This document shows positions 56,578 through 64,000 of a stretch of DNA of 64,000 nt, piece by piece (the stretch's first letter is position 1; every line of letters starts with the position of its first letter). The stretch comes from Helianthus annuus (lineage: Eukaryota > Streptophyta > Magnoliopsida > Asterales > Asteraceae): NCBI RefSeq assembly GCF_002127325.2, contig NC_035446.2:157326799-157390798 (forward strand), in the 5' to 3' direction. The position numbers and the translations under genes are program-made. Under the pieces are notes generated by a model, which was given only the letters and a program-made list of their open reading frames with translations, did not search any database and was not told the origin of the DNA.

Positions 56578-59238
56578 ATGAGTAAGAAAGGATTGATTTA
56601 TAGCTTTGTTGCAAAAGGGACTGTTGTGTTAGCTGAACACACAGCTTACTCTGGAAATGTCAGTACGGTTGCCGTTCAGTGCTTACAGAAACTGCCTTCT
56701 TCTGGGAGCACCAAGTACACGTATTCCTGTGACGGATACACCTTCAACTTCTTGCTTGATAGTGGCTTTGGTATATCATTTTTTGCTATTTTAATGTCAT
56801 CCTACGGTTTCTGTTAAGACACGATTAGACCTGTTTGACTGAAAAATACACCCTTTGACTTTTTTATTTTTTAAAATAATTAAAATTACAATGTTAGGAT
56901 CTATCATTTATTCATCTTTGTACATAAAACATAAATCTGTTTTATAAAAATGAGGTAGAAAGTAGTTAAACGAGTCGTAATCATGTTTGAAACTTATGTT
57001 GTGCGCGTCGTCAGAAACCTGTTAAACCTGTTAAGACACGATTTGCCAGCCTTACGTTTGATGTAGTTTTTCTCGTTGTTGCGGATGAAACGATTGGACG
57101 GAGTGTGCCATTTGTGTTTCTAGAAAGAGTGAAAGATGACTTCAAGAAACTTTATGGAGCAAGTATTGGAAGCGATCACCCACTTGCTGATGACAGTGAT
57201 GATGATTTATTTGAAGATCGGTTTAGTATCGCTTACAATCTTGATAGGGAGTTCGGGTGCGTTATCTCATCCTTTTCTAGGAAATTTGCAATAATATGTA
57301 TTAAGTTTTTATATTGTATTTTTTTTATGGTTTGATTAATAGGCCAAAGATAAAGGAGCAAATGGAGTATTGTTTAAATCATCCAGATGAAATGAGTAAA
57401 CTGTCTAAACTGAAAGCTCAGATAACAGAGGTTAAAGGGATTATGATGGACAACATTGAGAAGGTTAGTATTTATTTTCGGTCTCGGTGGCTCGTGTACG
57501 TATTTATTTTAGATAGACATTATCATTGATACTCAAGTCTTAATAAGAATAGTGAATATGTAATATTGATTTAAAAACAACTAGTAATTAGACCCGCGCG
57601 GGTACAGTGCGAACATCGAACGGATTAGTATAAGCGTTATGTGATGTGTACACCATATGAAAACACGCGTTTTGACTTATCCGATATAACTCAATAGCAT
57701 TGCGGTTGGATCAAAATGTAAGGTAATCGAATTTATACTGTACAATCATAACATATTTATATATGACCCAACTCATACATAGGAAATGTACAAAAAAAAA
57801 AACATAAAACGTGTATAAAAGAAAAACTGACACGTGTAATCAAAAGACATTCATATCAAGGGTTGAAGTTTTACCCCTAGCGCATTGCGGCGGGGTCGAA
57901 ACATACATTAACTCGAATTTATATCGTTGAATAAGAACGTATTATATTTGACCCCATTCAATTCAGACTAAATTTACGACGAAACGTTTTGAGTTGACTA
58001 GTATACTTTAAAGAGAAATTGGTCTTCTTAATTTGGTTGGGCTTCTTGGAAACTATAATATGCTCTCTGCACTTTGATTTGTCTTCAAAAAGTTCCCATC
58101 ACTTGTATTATTTATGCCGGCTAAAGAGTACCGCTCCCTGCATTACACAATGGAACATCAGCATACTTCATATGCAAGAGTATAATTTAGATATTTCAAC
58201 ACCTCTGAGTCAAGCAAACAAACAGTTGGAGTGCATACACCGACCCAATCCACTAAAGGCAAAATCGAGATATTTCAACTCTCATGCATCAGAAAACGTT
58301 CAATTACAACACACCTCCAACAAACAAAATTAAGAAAGCACTAAAAAATCAAGAACATGCCTTTGGCTAAACCAACAAAACGAAAAAGAAAAGCGGCAAA
58401 AAACACATTCTGTGCGATCGAATATTCGAATGAAGAAGAAGCGGATGAGCGGAAATTTCAAGCGATTCGTTGGGTCAAAGTCGAGCATCCGTTAATCATC
58501 TTCTTCAATTATGAATCACAGACCTTATGGAGTAAGAGAAACAGAGGCCAAGGGACTAAAATGTATTTTTGTGGAATTATTAAGGGTTGTCGGTGGAAAA
58601 GCCACCGACATTCCTATTTAAGATAGTGTAAATAGTATTTTATTTTATAGTAATAATCTAAATCTATAAATGAAGAGACTTAGGAGGATGTATGCATTAA
58701 AATTGAACATTTGGGAAACTTTTAACCCTTTTGGGCCGTTCGTTAAACTTTTTGTTTGAGCCGTTTGAGATAAAACACAAACATTTGATCCATTCACATA
58801 GTTAATGGGAAGAAATTGCCACTTCTAGAAATGCTGAAATTCTGTTGATACACTTAATAATTTCGTTTATAAAATGAACTAGGTAATAGACCTATGTATT
58901 ACACGGGTTGCATAATATAAACGATATAATTAATACAGGTTTTGGATCGTGGTGAGAAGATTGAATTACTAGTTGATAAGACAGAAAACCTTCAGTTCCA
59001 GGTACGAATTTACGTTTATACCCTTCTCTAAAAATGGTATATTCTAGTGAGTGTCAAATAACATAAAAGGCATCATACGCGTTGTTGAATGCAGGCAGAC
59101 AGCTTCCAAAGGCAAGGAAGGCAACTAAGAAGGAAGATGTGGTTACAGAATCTTCAGATGAAGCTTATGGTAGGTGGAGCCATTGCTATTTTTATCATCA
59201 TAGTCTGGCTCATGGCTTGTAGAGGGTTCAAATGTTAA
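56578..59238 (+). CDS. VAMP727: VAMP727-type longin R-SNARE
   Basis: Five exons: 56578-56770, 57067-57256, 57343-57463, 58939-59001 and 59095-59238, all GT-AG and in phase, giving 236 aa. The start [20 protein letters not shown] opens the longin domain (residues 1-125). An acidic insertion within the longin domain, [19 protein letters not shown] (about 99-117), distinguishes VAMP727 from VAMP72x relatives and is known only in seed plants. The R-SNARE motif (about 132-200) has the zero-layer Arg in VLDRGEK (R172). A single transmembrane anchor (about 214-231, [15 protein letters not shown]) ends the protein. In Arabidopsis the protein works with SYP22/VTI11/SYP51 in late endosome-vacuole fusion. 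Intron 3 (57464-58938, 1,475 bp) is enlarged by Helitron-like sequence. The upstream GTG-initiated extension is not used. Confidence 0.93.
57581..58014 (-). mobile_element. Helitron-like sequence in VAMP intron 3
   Basis: On the minus strand a 12-bp palindrome ACCCGCGCGGGT stands 10 bp before ATTACTAG and a T, a proper Helitron 3' end at 57581. The 5' end is uncertain; TCTTTAAAGTATACTAG near 58014 is a candidate. A second GC-rich TTGCGGCGGGGTCG motif lies at 57886-57899. The rest of the intron (58015-58880) has open frames without domains. Confidence 0.4.
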
Positions 59239-60068
59239 AAGCTTTTTATAGTCAGGCTCATACATCTTTTTTTTTTTCCTAATAGTTTTTGGTGTATAAA
59301 TCACGCATTCGCCTTGCTGTTCTTGTATATGCTTGTCTGATTTTCTGCATAATGAAATAACTCAAATCTGTTTGTGAATCTGTTCTTCATGCAAATTAGA
59401 TGAAAATTGCATATCCAGGTTTGGTTTAGCAGTGAAGATTTATTATTAAAACATGAGATTTAGAATATTCCATATACATGTTATACCAAAAATCGTGATG
59501 TTACAAAATTACATATAACATGATTCAAGTAACACAAAAAACTTAGAACTTGAATTTGTGAGCATTTGCAGATCCAATGCAAGTCTTTTATATAAGGCTC
59601 AAACTATCTACACACTAAGTGTCGAGTTGTGGCCAAAGCGCGGCGTTTTGGTCCGATCAACCAGACAAAGACTGACGGGTGTCTGACGGGTCTGTTGACC
59701 GGACCAAAACGCCGAGCTTCCCATGTACAAAAATGTATTTTTGATCAGTTTTGTTTCCCGGACTTGTTTAAATACGTTTTAAATCATGTATGACTAAAGC
59801 ATTTCATGTTTTTATGAAATGTAGGTACTTTGTGGATGCCGGAAGAAGATCAAGCTCAACGAAGAACCGAACACGATATAGATACACGTTTCCGCACATT
59901 GCCACGTTGTAAATTTTAAACAATGAACTCGATGACGTTATGTTGAATAACTTATGATTTGTTAAAAGTTTTAATAAATCCGCATTTATATAATATGTGT
60001 GGTCTTAACTACACATCTAATTGTGGTATTTTCATATAAAACCGTAATTTAGTAACTAGGGTGTTACA
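59239..60068 (+). other. VAMP 3' region and a possible exon scrap
   Basis: A T run marks the VAMP 3' end. At 59825-59919, after a TGTAG, a short frame reads LWMPEEDQAQRRTEHDIDTR and FRTLPRCKF and ends in TAA. It looks like a terminal exon but I find no partner exon, so it may be a relic. A near-palindrome around GTTTTGGTCCGATCAACC and GGTTTGACC-like text lies at 59640-59720. Confidence 0.3.
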
Positions 60069-60902
60069 CTATATTGATTTGGGCCCTGATCGCAGACACC
60101 TCCTACACCCCCTGATAGACGGCCCTGACTCATATGATAACATTGGGTAATATCAAACTTATCACACAATAATTATATAATATAAAAAAGATACAAAATA
60201 AATATATTAATTATATGTATTATTAAAGGAAACTAATAATAAAATATTGTGAAAATACGAGTATTGTTCATAAGCAGGTTGCGGCGGGAAGTCGGTATCG
60301 GTTCAATTCATAAGGTATCAGTAACGTAATTGGCACTTTGTATATAGTGATCAAAAGATAAACCCAAAAACATAAAGTCATTGTATACCCTAAAAGATAT
60401 TGACACATATTTTACATCGATCAAAAACTTAAAAAATGAATATTGATAAAGGTTTCAAAAGTACAAATACCGATACCGATACCGATGTTCAGTTGAAATC
60501 GACATGGTACCGATGTTGTTTGGACGGTATCAGTTTTGTTCGTCACTGACACTCGTTGTAGCTTATGTCTTATAATATAAAAAAAAAACCTCTATACCGA
60601 TACCGAAGTTGTTCGAGCAAAAAAATCAATTATAATTGACTCATTCAAATTTTAACAAAGTTTTTATCATAACACCCATAAAATAAGTATGTCGCAACGG
60701 TATATTTTGAGTTTTATAAAGCATTACAATATTATTAGAATAACGAAAAATGAGCGTTACTTTATAAAACACTGTATCTTATAATTTTTAATAAAAAATA
60801 AAATATGTTTGAAAATAATTATAATATTAAAATCTTAAAAAATAAGAAGAAAAAACTATATCTTATCATTTATGTCCACTCAAGTTAATATATTAACCTC
60901 TT

Positions 60903-61307
60903 AGGGTGGGAGTTGGCTACAAATCTATTTTTCCTACAAAGTGTACAAAGTCTTAAAACACCACAATTTTAACCATAAAACACACTCAGAACCCACAAAT
61001 AAGAGAGTCAAGATCACTAAAATGCCATATTTGTGGGTTTTGTGTTGTGTTTTGGACGATAAGGCTTTGATTATCGAATGACTAACATTAGTGTGTTTTG
61101 TGTTGATTATCATGTTGTGTTTTATATTCATAGTTTTACGATGGTGTGTATGAAGTTTTTATGGACTGTTAGGGTTTGGATATTGTGTTTTAGTGGTCTT
61201 CACTCTCTTATTTGTGGCTTTTGAGTGTGTTTTATAGTTGAAATTGTGGTGTTTTATGACTTTATACACTTTGTAGAAAAAATGGACTTTGTAGCCGAAC
61301 CCACCCT
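60903..61307. mobile_element. MITE with AGGGTGGG ends (copy 2)
   Basis: Second copy of 47461-47867, carried along in the segmental duplication. Confidence 0.75.
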
Positions 61308-61685
61308 AAGCTCTTATACATAATATGGTATTATAGTAATACAATATAAAATAACTCTTATATATAGTATGCCATTAGACCATGTGTAGTGGTAGAAGGT
61401 TATAATACCCCCACCATGGGGCATTATACGACACGTGGCGTCCTAGTCATCAAGAGGGCATTATAGCAAAAGTGGTGTAGTGGGGCATTATGCCATAACC
61501 CCCATTCAATCATTTTACAATCATTTCCCAATTATTTTTTTTAATTTAAAACATAAAAAAAACTTCATTAATTTAAAATTAAAAATTACATTACTTGAAA
61601 AAAAAAACTGAAAAAAAAAAGAAAATAAAAAAAAAACAATACTAGAAATAAAAAAAAAACATCCGATTAAGTTCAAAAAAAAAAA

Positions 61686-63153
61686 CTAGCTTTCGTCTTC
61701 GCTTTCTTCACCCTCGCCCACTTCGTCTTCCTCGTCCTCCGTTTCTTCCTCTCCCTCAGGTGGTACGTACCGAACCGACCATGCGTGGTGTGCCAAATCA
61801 ACCATTAACTGGGAATGGTACGGTTCGTAACGCAACTCTCGCGCATTACTCGCTCTTTCTTCCATTGACGCCTGCGGATGCTCCTGTTGAACGGCTTCTG
61901 GCACATAATTCTGGCATATCGCCTTTCCTTCGTCTTCCAAAATCATGTTGTGCATGATTATACAAGCGTACATAGCATCTCTCATTTTTTGCTTGCTCCA
62001 TGCACGACAAGGATTTCTCAAGTATTGCCAGCGTTGTTTAAGAACCCCAAAGCATCTCTCAATGTCTTTTCGTGAAGACTCTTGAACCTTTTTAAAGTAT
62101 GCTCTTTTGTCATCAATAGGATCACTAAACGTCTTCACAAAAATCGAATACCTAGGATAAATTCCGTCGCTCAAATAATATCCATGGGGGTAGTAGTTTC
62201 CATTTGCGTAAAACGACGCTTTTGGAGCTTTGCCAGAAATCCACTCCTCTAACAACGGCGATTGTTCAAAAACATTGATATCATTGCATGACCCGACCAC
62301 GCCAAAGTAAGCCGACCAAACCCAAAGGTCCTGTGAAGCAACCGCCCGAAGAATAATAGTGGGTCCTTTTTGGTCACCACGTGTGTGTTGGCCTCGCCAT
62401 GCAGTCGGGCAGTTATCCCAACGCCAATGCATGCAATCTATGCTCCCGATCATACCAGGCAAACCATGCTCGGCGTTATGTACCTCGTAGATCTTTTGAA
62501 GGCCCTCCCATGTAGGCGTTCTAAGATAACGCGCACCGTACACATCAATTATACCTTTATAAAAAAATATAGATAAACATAAGATTCAAAAAAAAAAAAA
62601 AAATCTAAGCATACTCGTCGTTTAAAAAAAATAAAAGTATAAGAATTATACCGCGACAAAAATGTTCCAAGCTATCTCGTGTTGTTTTCTCCGCCATTTT
62701 TAGATACTCGTCGTTGATGTCGGTAGTGTTACCATAAGCAAGGATTCGTAATGCCGACGTACACTTTTGGATACCGGTGAATCCAAGTGCCCCTCTCGCA
62801 TCCGGTTTTTGTTTAAAATAATCGTAGTTGGCTTCCAAGTCGTTGACTATGCGTAGAAACAACCGCTTACTCATCCGGAAACGACGCCTAAAAAAATCGT
62901 TTGAGAATGTCGGTGCCTCGTCAAAATAGTCTTTCATCAAACGCTCGTGTGCCGCGCGTCGGTCTCGTTCAACATAGCCTCTTTTATTTTTTGGTGCTTC
63001 GGGCCGACGAGAATGGTTGACATATCGCACCGCTAGTTGACATGCACTCGTAACCGCCTCTTGCTCAAGCTCCTCATCGGTCGAACCATCGCCATCCGCA
63101 AAATACTCGTTATAGTAAAAATTTATCATGGATGAAGAACTAGGAGAATCCAT
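61686..63153 (-). CDS. Harbinger transposase (DDE_4 / ALP1-like)
   Basis: Minus strand: exon 1 63153-62652, exon 2 62554-61686, 97-bp GT-AG intron; FCRG joins IIDVYGARYLRTPT, giving 456 aa. The N-terminal region contains FRRRFRMSKRLFLRIVNDLE, typical of Harbinger nucleases. The DDE residues are visible: GSIDCMHWRW (first Asp), YLSDGIYPRY (second Asp), and RKDIERCFGVLKQRW (Glu). The tail is strongly acidic (EEETEDEEDEVGEGEESEDE). The ATG at 63153 (MDSPSSSSMINFYYNEY) is preferred; the preceding TTG is not a start. No inactivating change seen. It cuts and joins DNA at TTA sites, normally with a partner Myb-like protein. Confidence 0.92.
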
Positions 63154-63230
63154 CAAGTTTTTTTAAAAAATGTGGGATTTTTTAGAGAGGTTTTGAGATT
63201 GTTTTTGTTGAAAATGGATGAGTTTTGGTT

Positions 63231-63233
<3 letters not shown>

Positions 63234-63273
<40 letters not shown>
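63234..63273. repeat. (TA)n run, left of nested MITE
   Basis: About 20 TA units directly abutting the MITE. The right-hand partner is 63658-63702. Confidence 0.85.
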
Positions 63274-63278
<5 letters not shown>

Positions 63279-63655
63279 AGGATAGTGTAAAAAGTGCTCA
63301 AAGTGTGAGAAGTGTAAGAAGTGTATTATAACACTATATATAATACTATATAACACCATATAAACACCGTATAACAATCTGTAACACCATATAATACCAT
63401 ATAACACTATGTAACACTATATATCATTATATAACAAATATAACACTATAGGTTGTCTGATAGCATGTCTATGATAGATGTATAGTGTTATATTTGTTAT
63501 ATAATGATATATAGTGTTACATAGTGTTATATGGTATTATATGGTGTTACAAATTGTTTTACGGTGTTTATATGGTGTTATATAGTATTATATATAGTGT
63601 TATAATACACTTCTTACACTTCTCACACTTTGAGCACTTTTTACAGGATCCTCTA

Positions 63656-63657
<2 letters not shown>
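63274..63657. mobile_element. Long palindromic MITE, copy 2, inside Harbinger
   Basis: Inverse orientation relative to 2545-2910: begins GGGTAAGGATAGTGTAAAAAG and ends CTTTTTACAGGATCCTCTACC. It splits a TA run. Two similar open frames (63407-63153 minus, 63524-63754 plus) are the two arms read in translation and are not genes. Confidence 0.8.

Positions 63658-63702
<45 letters not shown>
63658..63702. repeat. (TA)n run, right of nested MITE
   Basis: TA repeat that continues the run broken by the MITE. Confidence 0.85.
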
Positions 63703-63706
<4 letters not shown>

Positions 63707-64000
63707 GGTTTAAAAAAAATAAATCAAACTAGCCGTTGGAATATAGCCGTTTGATTGGTGGTTGGATTGTGATTAAGCGTTTTAATTTAAACGCCGGGAT
63801 CGATTTTTTGGATTTAAAACGCCCCAAAACGCCCCCCGTAATGGGGATATGGGCGTTATAGAGCGTTTTGGGGCAAAATTTTTTAAAAAAAAAACGCCCC
63901 ATTACACACGGTCTTATAGTAAAAAAAATATTAAAAAATGCTATAATAATATTTAAATATTATTTTACTATTCATGACCAATTAGATTTAATATGTACAA

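Larger units (their letters stand above)
61378..63913 (-). mobile_element. PIF/Harbinger transposon, 2,536 bp
   Basis: Ends GACCATGTGTAGTGG and (inverse) GACCGTGTGTAATGG, with a TTA target duplication (61375-61377, 63914-63916). The empty site is seen at 47931-47940 in the duplicate segment. It encodes one two-exon transposase on the minus strand. The MYB/SANT-like second protein normally encoded by this superfamily is not present. A palindromic MITE inside a TA run occupies its 5' side. Confidence 0.92.
60069..64000 (+). repeat. Segmental duplication, copy 2, interrupted by Harbinger
   Basis: 60069-61377 and 63917-64000 together match 46635-48020. The left junction cuts into the hAT MITE of copy 1, so the duplicated block starts inside that MITE. 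The ACTGATAT duplication appears here as ACTCATAT. The match continues off the window. Confidence 0.85.

Noticed and set aside
58357..58626. 89-codon frame with basic start inside VAMP intron 3
   Set aside because: Lies wholly in an intron between conserved exons, has no known domain, and the neighbourhood is Helitron-like; kept only as intron content.
58871..58910. Helitron-type terminus just before VAMP exon 4
   Set aside because: CTAG and a weak hairpin are present, but there is no room for an element between it and the exon on one side and no matching 5' end; at best a relic.
63153..63754. Two similar 76-84-codon frames starting MLYGIIWCY
   Set aside because: They are the two arms of the palindromic MITE read in translation.

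Overview
The window is nuclear DNA of a flowering plant. It has GT-AG introns, AT-rich intergenic DNA and heavily nested transposons. The style of the two Ty3/gypsy elements and their leader ORF recalls the daisy family (Asteraceae); that lineage is an inference from memory, not a search result. Only a few ordinary host genes are visible: two paralogous two-repeat MYB-related (DIVARICATA/SRM1-type) transcription factor genes at 9473-10984 and 48485-50009, a small four-exon IF1-like gene on the minus strand at 11547-12134, and a five-exon VAMP727-type R-SNARE gene at 56578-59238. The first MYB paralog carries an in-frame stop that removes about half of its C-terminal region; the other three models look intact.

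Layout. 1-9300 is transposon debris: two hAT-type non-autonomous elements with 8-bp target duplications, a long palindromic MITE, a Tourist-like MITE split by a small Helitron, and a Helitron-ended block with gene and LINE scraps. 9300-12200 holds MYB copy 1 and the IF1-like gene. 12980-14300 holds an inverted duplication around a coiled-coil reading frame and two divergent TATA boxes. About 14270-14958 and 29026-29190 look like organelle-derived DNA cut in two by a 14-kb Ty3/gypsy element (14959-29020, minus strand, 3.4-kb LTRs). 30184-44264 is a set of Stowaway and Mutator-type foldback elements, one of them split by a second Ty3/gypsy element (33625-43208, plus strand, one uninterrupted gag-pol frame, LTRs of equal length). 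44709-46008 is a solo LTR, followed by a hAT MITE, a segment duplicated again at 60069-64000, and MYB copy 2. 51332-53173 is a foldback element built of about 41-bp palindromic subrepeats around a LINE fragment. 53842-55245 is a minus-strand Helitron. The VAMP gene follows, and then the second copy of the duplicated segment, which is interrupted by a PIF/Harbinger element with a complete two-exon transposase (61378-63913).

Functional picture. The MYB pair would act in the nucleus; the VAMP727-like protein would act in fusion of late endosomes with the vacuole. The remaining sequence is mostly mobile DNA in several layers. Nesting order can be read directly: MULE foldback, then Ty3/gypsy element 2 inside it; Tourist MITE, then Helitron inside it; segmental duplication, then Harbinger, then palindromic MITE inside that. 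The features I find most worth following are the palindromic-subrepeat foldback, a covarying hairpin that abuts the polypurine tract in both Ty3/gypsy elements, a candidate intron in the gag of element 2, and the expectation of a further MYB copy just beyond the right edge.
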